A stretch of 63,003 bases of DNA, from the NCBI RefSeq assembly GCF_014698335.1, contig NZ_JACJSV010000017.1, positions 1 to 63,003 of the forward strand, in the 5' to 3' direction. The stretch's first letter is position 1. Each line of letters opens with the position of its first letter. The notes under the pieces were generated by a model. It was not told the DNA's origin and did not search any database. It saw only the letters and a program-made list of their open reading frames with translations. The stretch comes from Microcystis viridis FACHB-1342. Its GTDB lineage: Bacteria; Cyanobacteriota; Cyanobacteriia; Cyanobacteriales; Microcystaceae. The translations under genes were made by a program, and so were the position numbers. Below are positions 1-8,822 of this stretch, piece after piece.

Positions 1-225
1 CCAGCCTATACAAGTCAAGAATGCCTTAATTGTGGTCGGTTAATCCAAAAGTCTCTATCAGTCAGAACTCATGTTTGTTCCTGCGGATATGTGGAAGATA
101 GGGACAAGATGGCGGCATTAAATATACTCAAAAAAGCTACGATAGGGCATATCGGAAGCTGGTCGTCAGACCTAAACGCTTGGGGAGATTTAAGCTCTAT
201 TTTGGTTGGTAGAAATACCTGCTAA
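1..225 (+). CDS. tnpB: TnpB (IS200/IS605 family) C-terminal part, cut by window edge
   Basis: Frame 1 is open from the first base to a TAA at 223-225 and gives 74 residues. It contains a zinc-finger core (CLNC ... CSCG) followed by VEDRDKMAALNIL, which corresponds to the last RuvC aspartate motif (DRDxNAAxNI) of TnpB/OrfB proteins of IS200/IS605-type transposons. TnpB is an RNA-guided DNA nuclease, ancestral to Cas12. Only the C-terminal part is visible, so I cannot say whether the whole gene is intact. The fragment differs from the complete TnpB at 46.1-47.3 kb and belongs to another subfamily. Confidence 0.85.
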   Translation, partial: PAYTSQECLNCGRLIQKSLSVRTHVCSCGYVEDRDKMAALNILKKATIGHIGSWSSDLNAWGDLSSILVGRNTC

Positions 226-281
226 GACAACTTGAGTCAGTGAACCAAGAATCCCTCGCATAAGCGCGACGGGAGTGTCAA
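226..281 (+). ncRNA. Right end of TnpB element / 3' part of putative omega RNA
   Basis: Just after the tnpB stop is a short hairpin (CCCTCGC at 253-259 against GCG..GGG around 265-273) followed by GGGAGTGTCAA ending at 281. TnpB right ends usually form the 3' scaffold of the omega RNA, and the guide starts directly after the element boundary. By analogy the guide here would start near 282. The exact boundary is an inference from the shared TGTCAATAT at the right ends of both TnpB elements in this window. Confidence 0.5.
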
Positions 282-931
282 TATCTCAAGTAGTCAAATT
301 TTTGCTCACCATTTTTCGCCTAGACTTCTTGGGGTTAACCGGATTGTTGGGGAAATTAGGCAAGGAGTCTAGGTTGATCTAATGCTCAAGGACACCTCGA
401 ATAAAAGATTTTGTTAACAAAGTGTTGGTCGAGGAAATCTCCTTGATCTACATTGATGAAGAGGGAATTATTTTCAAGAACTAACAAGGCGCTCCGTCCC
501 TCAAAATTCGATTTTTCGAGGTAGCCTAGACATAACGCCTTGGTTATTGGCTAAAATTAAACTTTTTTTGCCCATCAATTTAAAAACTTGCGTTTTTTTG
601 ATCATCTTAGCCTAGAGGACTGAGTAGTATGAGTTACAGCAAAGTTGATTTGTTAATTTTGTCCATCAGTGTAATCTGGGTTAAATCTCTCACTTTTTCC
701 CGTTATCAATTACTCAAGGGGTAGCTCGATCAATTGGACTTATTGAGAAAATCTTCGTACTAATTGAGAGTAAACCAAGGTTTGATCAGGGTTTCAGGCG
801 GTGCAATGCTGAAGTAAATCTATTTTTCGAGGTACCCCCAAGAGGATCGATAACCACTGATTCCGAGCCAGTAATGATACACTAGGCATGATTTAATTAC
901 AAACCTCGATCGCAAAAGGAAATAAATATCG
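282..931. other. Gene-free stretch upstream of the nucleotidyltransferase gene
   Basis: No convincing open reading frame or RNA gene is seen in this 650-base stretch. The motif TTTTTCGAGGTA occurs twice (about 511-525 and 822-834), suggesting a degraded duplicated or mobile sequence. A purine-rich AAAAGGAAATAA lies just before the start codon at 932 and is the probable ribosome binding site of the next gene. Confidence 0.4.
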
Positions 932-2092
932 ATGAAAGCCATGATTTTGGCGGCAGGCAAAGGAACTCGTGTCCGTCCGATTACCCATACGATTCCCAAA
1001 CCCCTGATCCCGATTTTACAAAAGCCGGTGATGGAGTTTTTATTGGAACTGTTGCGACAGCATGGCTTTGATCAGATCATGGTGAATGTCAGTCATTTAG
1101 CCGAAGAAATTGAGAGTTATTTCCGCGATGGTCAGCGTTTTGGGGTGCATATCGGCTATTCTTTTGAGGGTAGAATCGAAGAGGGCGAGTTAATCGGTGA
1201 TGCCCTAGGATCGGCGGGCGGTTTACGACGAATTCAAGATTTTAATCCCTTTTTTGACGATACTTTTGTGGTTCTCTGTGGTGATGCGCTGATTGATCTC
1301 GATCTAACCGCAGCCGTTAAATGGCATCGAGAAAAAGGAGCGATCGCCACTATCGTCACCAAAACTGTCCCCAGAGAGGAAGTATCCAGTTATGGGGTGG
1401 TAGTTAGCGACGAGGAGGGACGGATTCTCAGTTTCCAAGAAAAACCGGCCATCGATGAAGCTTTGAGTACCTGCATTAACACGGGGATCTATATTTTTGA
1501 ACCAGAAATCATTGATTTTATTCCCCCTAATAGTAAATACGACATTGGTGGCGATTTGTTCCCCCAATTAGTCGCTAAAGCTGCGCCTTTCTACGCTTTA
1601 AACATGGATTTTGAATGGGTGGATATTGGTAAAGTCCCCGACTACTGGCAGGCAATTCGCGGGGTGTTATCCAGGAAAATTAAAAATGTTGCTATCCCCG
1701 GCATCGAAGTCAAACCGGGCATCTACACGGGCTTAAATGTGGGGGTAAACTGGGATCGAGTCGATATTACCGGACCTGTGTATATCGGGGCAATGACGCG
1801 CATTGAAGACGGGGCGAAAATTGTCGGTCCGAGTATGATTGGCCCAAATTGTTGGATTTGTGGCGGCGCAACAGTGGATAATAGCGTTATTTTTGAATAT
1901 TCTCGCCTCGGTTCAGGGGCGCGTTTGGTGGATAAGTTGGTCTTTGGGCGCTACTGTGTTGATAAAACCGGCGCGGCGATCGATGTGGAAGCGGCAGCCT
2001 TGGATTGGTTGATTACCGATACCCGCAAGGTTCCCCCAGAATTTGATCACCCTAAACATCAGGCAATTCGTTCTTTATTCAATGGCAAGTAG
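932..2092 (+). CDS. Sugar-phosphate nucleotidyltransferase (mannose-1-phosphate guanylyltransferase type)
   Basis: A 386-residue protein. It starts with the nucleotidyltransferase signature MKAMILAAGKGTRVRPIT and KPLIPILQKP (nucleotide binding, sugar-phosphate site). It continues through the catalytic fold (VVLCGDALIDLDL, FQEKP, INTGIYIFEPE, WVDIGKVPDYWQA) to a C-terminal left-handed beta-helix with hexapeptide-like repeats from about residue 250. It should activate a hexose-1-phosphate to an NDP-sugar for polysaccharide or LPS synthesis. The length and the one-domain-plus-helix layout match the cyanobacterial GDP-mannose pyrophosphorylase group. A glucose-1-phosphate specific enzyme cannot be excluded from sequence alone. 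The purine-rich stretch just upstream supports the chosen ATG. Confidence 0.85.
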   Translation: MKAMILAAGKGTRVRPITHTIPKPLIPILQKPVMEFLLELLRQHGFDQIMVNVSHLAEEIESYFRDGQRFGVHIGYSFEGRIEEGELIGDALGSAGGLRRIQDFNPFFDDTFVVLCGDALIDLDLTAAVKWHREKGAIATIVTKTVPREEVSSYGVVVSDEEGRILSFQEKPAIDEALSTCINTGIYIFEPEIIDFIPPNSKYDIGGDLFPQLVAKAAPFYALNMDFEWVDIGKVPDYWQAIRGVLSRKIKNVAIPGIEVKPGIYTGLNVGVNWDRVDITGPVYIGAMTRIEDGAKIVGPSMIGPNCWICGGATVDNSVIFEYSRLGSGARLVDKLVFGRYCVDKTGAAIDVEAAALDWLITDTRKVPPEFDHPKHQAIRSLFNGK

Positions 2093-2121
2093 GCAACACC
2101 GCAACGGGGAACTTTTTACTT

Positions 2122-2231
2122 GATAAGTACCTAAGCAAAATTAATTACACATATCTAACCACTCCTTGCATGAGTGCCTTTTGCCTTTTGCCTATCCTAA
2201 CCAAGACATTAATTTTGCACGACTACTTATC
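2122..2231. repeat. Miniature inverted-repeat element, family A, copy 1
   Basis: A 110-base unit bounded by imperfect inverted repeats. The left end begins GATAAGTAC and runs to GCAAAATTAAT; the right end, read on the other strand, begins GATAAGTAG and also reaches GCAAAATTAAT (19 of 24 positions match). The middle carries a tandem TTTTGCC heptamer. A copy in opposite orientation lies at 27831-27926 and a partial one near 30856-30920. The right edge abuts the start codon of the next gene at 2232. It codes for nothing and is probably mobilised in trans. Confidence 0.7.
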
Positions 2232-3470
2232 ATGTTTGATTCTCCTGTTGATCTTCTCATTCTCTCCAATGGTCCTGGAGAAATATCTACATGGGTGCGT
2301 CCAGTTGTCAAGAGATTGCGACAAAACTTAACAGAAGATCGATCGCGGTTGCGGATTTCGGTGATTCTTTCCCCTTGTACTCATTCTATGGGGGCGGAAA
2401 CGGAAGTAGTTAGGAAATATCCGGAAGTCGATCGAGTCCAGTCGCCAGAAAACTTCTTTAATTTTCTTTTCTGGGGAAAAACCGCCGATAATTGGGATTG
2501 GCACCCCAAGGGCATCGTTTTATTTTTAGGGGGCGATCAATTTTTTGCCCTCACCATCGGTAAACGTTTGGGTTATCGCACCGTTATCTATGCGGAATGG
2601 GAAGCGCGTTGGTATCGGGGGATCGATCGCTTTGCCGTGATGAATACAAGTGTATTAAATAATATTCCCCAACAATATCAGCATAAATTTACTGTTATCG
2701 GCGATTTAATGGTGGATTTGCCCACTGCTATCACCCCTGATGATGCTACCTTAATTGCACTCCTCCCGGGTTCCAAACCCTCGAAATTAGCCCAGGGTGT
2801 ACCCCTAACCCTAGCCATTGCTGAAAAGATACACGCGCAGGCTCCCCAGACTAAATTCTTAATTCCCGTCGCTCCTACCCTAAATTTAGCTTATTTGGCG
2901 AAATTTGCCGATCCTAGCTATAATCCGATGATCACTAAAACCGGTTGGAGTGCTGCCCAATTAAAAAACGGCGAAAAACCCTATCTAGAAACAGATAAGG
3001 GGGTAAAAGTTGACCTAATTACCGATTTTCCCGCCCATAACCAGCTTTCTCGCTGTCATTTAGCTTTAACGACGGTGGGTGCTAATACTGCTGAATTAGG
3101 GGCGCTGGCAATCCCGATGATTATTTTACTACCGACTCAGCAACTAGACGCGATGAGAACTTGGGACGGTTTACCCGGTTTATTAGCTCAACTGCCGGGG
3201 GTGGGTTCTTTATTTGCTAAGATAATTAATCTCTATATGTTGCGGAAAAAGCGTTTATATGCCTGGCCAAATATTTGGGCCGGTGCCGAAATTGTTCCGG
3301 AATTATTGGGGGAATTACAACCAGAAGAAGTGGCAAATATGGCTAGTTCTTGGTTAGAAAATCCCCAACAATTAGAGGCTATCCGGCAAAAATTGCGGGC
3401 AGTGCGCGGGCAAGCAGGAGCAGTGGATAAGTTAGTATCTATTATTGCTGAACAATTGTCTAGTTTTTAA
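2232..3470 (+). CDS. Lipid-A-disaccharide synthase-related glycosyltransferase
   Basis: A 412-residue protein starting MFDSPVDLLILSNGPGEIS. The GPGE element, GDLMVDLP, ALLPGSKPSK and the TTVGANTAELGAL region resemble the LpxB / GT-B superfamily. The protein belongs to a conserved cyanobacterial family distinct from true LpxB, so the acceptor substrate is unknown. An upstream ATG at 2166 is open in frame, but the added 22 residues are encoded entirely by the miniature repeat element ending at 2231, so I place the start at 2232. It lies in the same direction as the sugar nucleotidyltransferase and may act in envelope glycan synthesis. Confidence 0.75.
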   Translation: MFDSPVDLLILSNGPGEISTWVRPVVKRLRQNLTEDRSRLRISVILSPCTHSMGAETEVVRKYPEVDRVQSPENFFNFLFWGKTADNWDWHPKGIVLFLGGDQFFALTIGKRLGYRTVIYAEWEARWYRGIDRFAVMNTSVLNNIPQQYQHKFTVIGDLMVDLPTAITPDDATLIALLPGSKPSKLAQGVPLTLAIAEKIHAQAPQTKFLIPVAPTLNLAYLAKFADPSYNPMITKTGWSAAQLKNGEKPYLETDKGVKVDLITDFPAHNQLSRCHLALTTVGANTAELGALAIPMIILLPTQQLDAMRTWDGLPGLLAQLPGVGSLFAKIINLYMLRKKRLYAWPNIWAGAEIVPELLGELQPEEVANMASSWLENPQQLEAIRQKLRAVRGQAGAVDKLVSIIAEQLSSF

Positions 3471-3482
3471 TCAATTAGATAA

Positions 3483-5363
3483 TTAAGCTTGTTGGTAGTG
3501 AGGATCAATTGCGATTAATTTATTAACAGTTTGATAGAATTCCTGCTGATAAAATTCCCGTTGATTGCCGTCGCCAGAATTAATTAATTGTTCTTGACAG
3601 TAGCGACGATATTCCATTAAACTAATTTTTTCCATAGCTATAATAGCATCTTTAATTTGTTCCTCTGGTTGCAAAATTTCCTGACTGGTATGTTCATTTA
3701 AGTGAAATAAAGAATTAAAATCACGATTTTTGTCTGTAGTTATCATCAATAAATGATTCTGTAAAGCTGACATCAAATCTCTTGGTTTAGTAATTTGGTT
3801 TTCTAAATCTAGAATTACTTGCCATAACCAACGATAATCAGGGACATTAAAAATTAAATCTTTTTCATCCAAAAGTTCACAAATGAGCCTCCGATATTCG
3901 GGAGAATGGAGATAGATTAATAATAATAACCATTCGGCTTTTTCTGTGCCATTTTTTTCGGATTTATCTAAGATGTTTTTACTCTTAATTGCTGGGGATT
4001 TTCCTTGAGGTTTATTAACCTGTTTGGAGAGATTTTTTAAAATATATGGCAAACGAGTAGCATCTTTTTGAGCCAAAATTTCAGCACAATAATCGAGGTA
4101 AAAAGTGCGTTGATTGCCATCGATTAACTTTTGCAGTAAACTCACCATACTATTAGCTATTTGTTGAAAATGTAGTCCCTGTTTTAAATCTTTATTAACC
4201 AACATTTGCGAGATTTGCCAATCAATCCAAAAAGGAGATTTTTCGATTAATTCTCGATAACTATTTACCCCGTCAGCACGAGATTTAAGAAATTCATCGG
4301 CATCTTTACCATCGGGAAGATTAAGGATTTTTAGGTTAACTTGTCCTGAATAAACTAGAGAGTTAATTTCCTCGATCGCCCTTTGTGTCGCTTTAATTCC
4401 CGCTTGATCGGCATCAAAATTAAAGATTATTTGTTTACTTTCACTGTAGCGCAAAAGTAGCTTAATTTGCTCTTGACTTAAAGCTGTTCCTAAACAGGCA
4501 ACCACATTAGTGATACCAGCAGCATGGAGAGCGATTGCGTCAAAATAACCCTCCACAACTATCGCTAAATCTTGCTGAATAATTGCCTGTTTAGCTCGAT
4601 CAAGAGCAAAGAGAGTTTTTCCCTTTTCAAATAGAGGAGTATCGGGAGAATTTAGATACTTTGGTTGTTCATTACCTAAACTACGACTACCAAAAGCGAT
4701 CGCTCGTCCTTGACTATCAAAAATAGGAATCATTAAACGATCTCGAAATTGATCGTAATAACCGCTACCATTTTGACGCGCTTTAATTAATCCCGCTTGT
4801 TCTACTAAAGCCACAGGATAGCGCTTTTGTTCCACTAAATAACGATAGAGAGTTTCCCAACCTTCCGGAGAATATCCCAGTTGAAAAGTTGCGATAGTTT
4901 CTGGGGTTAGTTGTCGTTGTACCTTGAGATAATCTAACGCTTTTTCCCCTTGGGGTTGACTAAGGGCGTGTTGATAAAAACTCACCGCCACGGCCATTAT
5001 CTCGTATAATTGTTCCTTGAGGGATAATTGCTGTTCTAATTCCTGACGCTGTTCTACTGCTAGAGTTTTAATCGGGATTTGATACCTTCTAGCAAGATCG
5101 AAAACCACTTCACTAAAAGATTGTTTCCCCACCTCCATGAAAAATTTAATCCCGTTTCCCCCCGCACCACAGCCAAAACAGTAATACATTTGTTTGGCAG
5201 GACTAACCGTAAAACTAGGGGATTTTTCCTCGTGAAAAGGACATAAACCGACGTATTCCCTTCCCCTTTTTTTGAGGACGACTCTCTCCGAAATTAAATC
5301 CACAATATCAATTCTTTGTTTAACTTCTTCGATCGTATCTGGATGTAGTCGCGGTGTATCCAT
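3483..5363 (-). CDS. dnaG: DNA primase DnaG
   Basis: A 626-residue protein with the three usual parts. An N-terminal CHC2 zinc finger (CPFHEEKSPSF then YYCFGCGAGG, about residues 42-66) is followed by the primase core and a TOPRIM domain (VVEGYFDAIALHAAG, then FNFDADQAGIKATQRA), and a C-terminal helicase-binding region from about residue 430. It makes RNA primers for replication. Convergent with the upstream glycosyltransferase, with only 12 bases between the stops. The start MDTPRLHPDTIEEVKQRID matches the family. Confidence 0.95.
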   Translation of the reverse strand: MDTPRLHPDTIEEVKQRIDIVDLISERVVLKKRGREYVGLCPFHEEKSPSFTVSPAKQMYYCFGCGAGGNGIKFFMEVGKQSFSEVVFDLARRYQIPIKTLAVEQRQELEQQLSLKEQLYEIMAVAVSFYQHALSQPQGEKALDYLKVQRQLTPETIATFQLGYSPEGWETLYRYLVEQKRYPVALVEQAGLIKARQNGSGYYDQFRDRLMIPIFDSQGRAIAFGSRSLGNEQPKYLNSPDTPLFEKGKTLFALDRAKQAIIQQDLAIVVEGYFDAIALHAAGITNVVACLGTALSQEQIKLLLRYSESKQIIFNFDADQAGIKATQRAIEEINSLVYSGQVNLKILNLPDGKDADEFLKSRADGVNSYRELIEKSPFWIDWQISQMLVNKDLKQGLHFQQIANSMVSLLQKLIDGNQRTFYLDYCAEILAQKDATRLPYILKNLSKQVNKPQGKSPAIKSKNILDKSEKNGTEKAEWLLLLIYLHSPEYRRLICELLDEKDLIFNVPDYRWLWQVILDLENQITKPRDLMSALQNHLLMITTDKNRDFNSLFHLNEHTSQEILQPEEQIKDAIIAMEKISLMEYRRYCQEQLINSGDGNQREFYQQEFYQTVNKLIAIDPHYQQA

Positions 5364-5364
5364 A

Positions 5365-5397
5365 ATCAGTTATCAGTTATCAGTTATCAGTTATCAG
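5365..5397. repeat. Heptamer tandem repeat (TCAGTTA type)
   Basis: About four units of the 7-base repeat TCAGTTA lie directly before dnaG. Similar arrays occur at 19551-19575, 27779-27812, 27940-27983, 32321-32363, 32660-32706, 36200-36243 and 40727-40790. These are short tandemly repeated repetitive sequences typical of several cyanobacterial genomes. Confidence 0.8.
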
Positions 5398-5451
5398 GAG
5401 ATTTGCTTTTATTTATTCTCCCCGTCTCCCCAATTCATCATTCATCATTCA

Positions 5452-6588
5452 TCATTCCCACTCCCCTCTCCTTCTCCCCCATCTCCCCACTGCGATGGCT
5501 GCATTTTGTCCTCCGAAACCGAAACTAAGACAGAGACAATTGTGCAGGGAAAAATTAACAGCCGATCTAATTAAATTTAATTGAAAAGGCGACTCGCGCA
5601 CACCGACACAGGGGGGAATTAGCTGATTTTTCAGAGCCATTAAACAAAAAGCCACACCTAATGCCCCCGAAGCCCCTAAAGTGTGTCCTGTTGCGCCTTT
5701 TGTCGAGCTTACAGCCACTTGCGAACCAAAAATGCTGGCGATCAGGTTTGCCTCCCGTTCATCGTTTAAACGCGTGCTAGTGCCGTGGGCGTGAATGTAA
5801 TTAATTTCATCTTTTCTTAATTGACTTCTGTGCAAACATAGTTCTATGGCTTTGGTAGCGCTACGATTATCGACCGCCGGGGCGCTAACATGATCGGCAT
5901 CACAGGTAAAACCATAGCCCAAAATTTGCCCGTAGATGGCGGCATTTCTGCTTAAAGCCAGTTCTTCCGATTCAAGGACTAAAATCGCGCCACCTTCCCC
6001 CAAAACTAAGCCTTCCCTAGCTCTATCAAAAGGATAACAGCCCGTTTTCGCCAAAGCTCCCATCTGTTCAAATCCCACCAGAGTTAAGGGAGTGATCGGA
6101 GTTTCGATCGCCCCGACTAAAACTCGATCGCATTCTCCCATTTTGATTAATTCTATACCCTGAGCGATCGACCAGATGCCCGTGGCACAGGCCGCCATGG
6201 GTGCTAAGACTGGGGCGCCAGTTTCTATCAATCTAGCGGTCAATACCGAGGCGCGATCGGGTAAACTATCTAACCAGTTTTCTACTATTCCCGTCGCTGC
6301 CATCCGTTCCCATAAACCCTGACAACCACGACTAGAACCGATAGTGACACCACAATCCTTTAAGGGAGGGGTTAACTTCGCGTCTTCAAGGGCAGCAATC
6401 AGGGCAATTTTGGTTAAATCCTCTAAAAATGCCGGTTTGTGACCGATTAAACCCAGGGGTAACGCGGGTAAATCAGAAAATGGTTGTTGTCTAGTTATAC
6501 CAGTTTTGCCCTCTAGTAATCTTTGCCAACTCTGACTTAAATTTCCCAGAGAACTGATCAACCCAATTCCCGTCACCACAACATTCAT
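5452..6588 (-). CDS. Beta-ketoacyl-ACP synthase family protein (FabF-like)
   Basis: A 378-residue thiolase-fold condensing enzyme. The catalytic triad is visible: Cys in APMAACATGIWS, His in IHAHGTSTRLND and His in KGATGHTLGASGA. This Cys-His-His set is that of KAS I/II, so it can both decarboxylate malonyl-ACP and condense. It is shorter than typical FabF (about 410) and lies outside a fab cluster, so it may be a paralogue for special lipids rather than the main KAS II. The last eleven residues (GRWGRRRGEWE) are read from a low-complexity CCCCTCTCC repeat. The original stop was probably lost and the tail is recent. Confidence 0.85.
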   Translation of the reverse strand: MNVVVTGIGLISSLGNLSQSWQRLLEGKTGITRQQPFSDLPALPLGLIGHKPAFLEDLTKIALIAALEDAKLTPPLKDCGVTIGSSRGCQGLWERMAATGIVENWLDSLPDRASVLTARLIETGAPVLAPMAACATGIWSIAQGIELIKMGECDRVLVGAIETPITPLTLVGFEQMGALAKTGCYPFDRAREGLVLGEGGAILVLESEELALSRNAAIYGQILGYGFTCDADHVSAPAVDNRSATKAIELCLHRSQLRKDEINYIHAHGTSTRLNDEREANLIASIFGSQVAVSSTKGATGHTLGASGALGVAFCLMALKNQLIPPCVGVRESPFQLNLIRSAVNFSLHNCLCLSFGFGGQNAAIAVGRWGRRRGEWE

Positions 6589-6621
6589 TTATCAGTTATC
6601 AGCTATCGGAATATTAAATGA

Positions 6622-6672
6622 TTGGGTGGGTTAGGGGGAAAATTAAATTATCGTCCCGCGAACCCACCCTAA
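6622..6672 (-). terminator. Inverted repeat downstream of the cyclophilin gene
   Basis: TTGGGTGGGTT (6622-6632) and AACCCACCCTAA (6661-6672) can form a 9-10 bp stem around a loop of about 28 bases between the cyclophilin stop and the ketoacyl synthase start, both on the minus strand. There is no strong T-run, so it may be a repeat hairpin rather than a true intrinsic terminator. Confidence 0.35.
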
Positions 6673-6679
6673 CCGATCG

Positions 6680-7417
6680 CTATTTTTTCAGATTTTCTGC
6701 ACCAGAAATAACTTTGGCCGAGTCAATTTTATCCCCTTGTTTAATCGTATCGATCACTTCCATTCCCTTAGTGACATAACCAAAAACGGCATAATCACCA
6801 TCGAGGAAATTGATATCCGACAGGGCAAAATAAAACTGAGAAGAAGCGGAATTAGGTTGTTGAGAACGGGCCATCGCGATCGCACCGCGTTTATGGGGTA
6901 AAGCGACGATGGGAGTGCGCGACGTGGCCTGTTGACCGATTGATTTCCCATAAATCGGCTCTTTTTCGTCTTTAAGGAGAATTTCTAGGGGAACATAACG
7001 GGATTGCTTGGTTTCTGGATCAACAAAACCACCGGTTCCGCGACCTTGGGGATCACCACCTTGGGCGACAAAAGGCTGCGGTTCTGTAACCACGCGATGG
7101 AAAGTTAAACCATTATAAAAACCTCTCTCCACCAGATCCACAAAATTACCGGCAGTAACTGGGGCCGCATTGCCATCAATTTCGATCGTTACCGGTTTAC
7201 CTTTGATGATCATCTCGACGACAGCAGTTCCATCTAAGCGGGGTTTGTAATTATCCATGTTGACACTGCCCGAACTGGCAGGTTGAGAGGTTTGGGTGAT
7301 ACTAGAATTATCGGGGGTGGAGTTAGCTTCTGGGGAAGAACAGCCGAAAAGTGTGGTCGTTGTGATTAAAAAAACACAAACCACAGACAGCCAGCCAGAT
7401 TTTCTTATCTTCATCAT
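6680..7417 (-). CDS. Cyclophilin-type peptidyl-prolyl isomerase, lipoprotein
   Basis: 245 residues. The N-terminus has a positively charged start, a hydrophobic stretch and a lipobox (LFGC, Cys at about residue 26), so it is an envelope lipoprotein. A Thr/Ser/Asn-rich linker follows. The cyclophilin fold carries GFYNGLTFHRVV, QGGDPQGRGTGG, ARSQQPNSASSQFYF and NFLDGDYAVFGYV. It should catalyse prolyl isomerisation of exported proteins. The order cyclophilin then ycf4, 28 bases apart on the same strand, suggests cotranscription. Confidence 0.9.
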   Translation of the reverse strand: MMKIRKSGWLSVVCVFLITTTTLFGCSSPEANSTPDNSSITQTSQPASSGSVNMDNYKPRLDGTAVVEMIIKGKPVTIEIDGNAAPVTAGNFVDLVERGFYNGLTFHRVVTEPQPFVAQGGDPQGRGTGGFVDPETKQSRYVPLEILLKDEKEPIYGKSIGQQATSRTPIVALPHKRGAIAMARSQQPNSASSQFYFALSDINFLDGDYAVFGYVTKGMEVIDTIKQGDKIDSAKVISGAENLKK

Positions 7418-7445
7418 TTTATAGCCAAAAAGAGCGAAAAAAGGC

Positions 7446-8012
7446 CTACAATCCCTCTAGAGGAATTTCCAGAAAACGAGCGAGTTCCGCTCCTTGATTT
7501 TCCAATTCCGAGAGGGACATCGGATCACCGACGCGAGTTAGAGGGATATCGCGACGCTGTTTAATCCGCAGGAATAGTTCCCGTTTCGGGTTGAGTCCTT
7601 CTCGCACTTCGGCCCGCACAGCTTGCACATCTTCGAGAGGCCAATCGAGATCAACGCGACGATTTTTGCCGGGGTAGCCCCAACGAAAGATTTTAAGTTT
7701 GCCAGTTTCCTTATTAAACTCGTTGTAACCACCTCCGACATTCCAGAGGAGAGATAACCAGAGATAGATGGCTAAGAGGGTCCCCGCAGTGCCATAAAAG
7801 AGGAGGGCGACCCCTTGGGGAATAAATTGTAAGGCACTGGTATCGCTAACGAGAAGTAGATTGACCTTCAAATAACTGGAAAGACCGGCAAGGAGAAACC
7901 CTAGACCGCCAATAGAGACGATTACAGCCCAAAAATAGTTACTAGGGCGACGCGCTCCCACTACTTCTTGCCGTAGGATCAGGCTATCTTTACTTGTTGT
8001 TTGCGCTTTCAT
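7446..8012 (-). CDS. ycf4: Photosystem I assembly protein Ycf4
   Basis: 188 residues, the usual length for Ycf4. Two transmembrane segments in the first 90 residues are followed by a soluble part with NVGGGYNEFNKETG, IFRWGYPGKNRR and EDVQAVRAEVREGLNPKRELFLR, the conserved block of the family. It is a thylakoid membrane factor that helps assemble photosystem I subunits. The chosen start MKAQTTSKDSL is the only good one. Confidence 0.95.
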   Translation of the reverse strand: MKAQTTSKDSLILRQEVVGARRPSNYFWAVIVSIGGLGFLLAGLSSYLKVNLLLVSDTSALQFIPQGVALLFYGTAGTLLAIYLWLSLLWNVGGGYNEFNKETGKLKIFRWGYPGKNRRVDLDWPLEDVQAVRAEVREGLNPKRELFLRIKQRRDIPLTRVGDPMSLSELENQGAELARFLEIPLEGL

Positions 8013-8088
8013 GAATTCTTTTTAAGGTTGCCTAGAGTTATTTTACCAGCTTTTTTCTCGCCACTTCCCCAACCCCGACCCAGGGATG

Positions 8089-8296
8089 CATCCGTTGATT
8101 TTTCTGAGTGTACCCATGTTTATTATAATATTTACTTATAGGTGAGTGGGGGAAGTTTAGGGGAAAATTCCCTAATCGTAATTCTCCTCGGCAACAATCA
8201 TGCGTTAGATTTATTCGGGGTTTCCTTAATTTGTACCCAGTAAAGGCACATTCAGATACAGCACGGGTTATGGTCTTTTGTCAAGGGGGAAGTCCA
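8089..8296 (+). repeat. Dispersed repeat D, copy 1
   Basis: The core 8202-8295 (GCGTTAGATTTATTCGGGG ... TTTTGTCAAGGGGGAAGTCC) recurs at 11811-11906 and, inverted, at 62415-62526. Copies 1 and 3 also share the flank before the core (GGGGGAAGTT, CCTAATCGTA, ATCCRTTGAT). No open frame is conserved between the copies. It is probably a non-autonomous element or an IS end. Together with plain AT-rich sequence it fills the gap between ycf4 and the PIN-like gene. Confidence 0.7.
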
Positions 8297-8360
8297 ATAA
8301 TTAAATCTCCACCTTTTAAAATACAAATCGACTATTAGAAGTAAATCCGTAGTCAATTAC

Positions 8361-8822
8361 TCATAACTTCGGTGGCCGCTCGTAACCTTTAAGGTGTTTG
8401 TCCAAAGACCATATATAGACGCGGCGGCTTGGATTTTGATCACAAATTTTCTGCCAATCATGAATGATAGAAAGGTCTCCCAGTCCCCTACCTCCCATCG
8501 CTTGATCAGGAAACTCTTTTAACCATCCTTGCAGGTCTTCTTTCTTTAGAAAACTAATGGGGGTGAAGGGAGATTTTCCTTCAAGAGCTTGTGTTACCTG
8601 ATTTACAAATTTTTCTGCACAAATACGTCGCTGATTGCCATCTCGATTTTGGGCAATATGATTGCCAGTTTCCAGAATGGTTGCCATTGGCAAAAAAAGA
8701 GATTCCCTAGCTTTAATTTTCTCTTCTAATTTTTGAAGTATTAACTCAGATTGACTCGCTTTGTGGGGGACATTAAGTATCTCTAAAAAGCTCGAAGTAT
8801 CGATCAGACAAATAGCTCCCAT
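8361..8822 (-). CDS. PIN-like domain protein, partner of the upstream ATPase
   Basis: 153 residues from the ATG at 8822. The four acidic residues of a PIN nuclease can be picked out in order: D8 (CLIDTSS), E51 (TILETGN), D116 (GLGDLSII) and D141 (WSLDKHL). PIN domains are Mg-dependent RNases, common as toxins. The start overlaps the stop of the ATPase gene (TGATG), which implies translational coupling and fixes this start against the longer frame at 8858. The length is near that of stand-alone PIN toxins, but the partner is an ATPase, not a small antitoxin. Assignment rests on motif spacing only. Confidence 0.65.
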   Translation of the reverse strand: MGAICLIDTSSFLEILNVPHKASQSELILQKLEEKIKARESLFLPMATILETGNHIAQNRDGNQRRICAEKFVNQVTQALEGKSPFTPISFLKKEDLQGWLKEFPDQAMGGRGLGDLSIIHDWQKICDQNPSRRVYIWSLDKHLKGYERPPKL

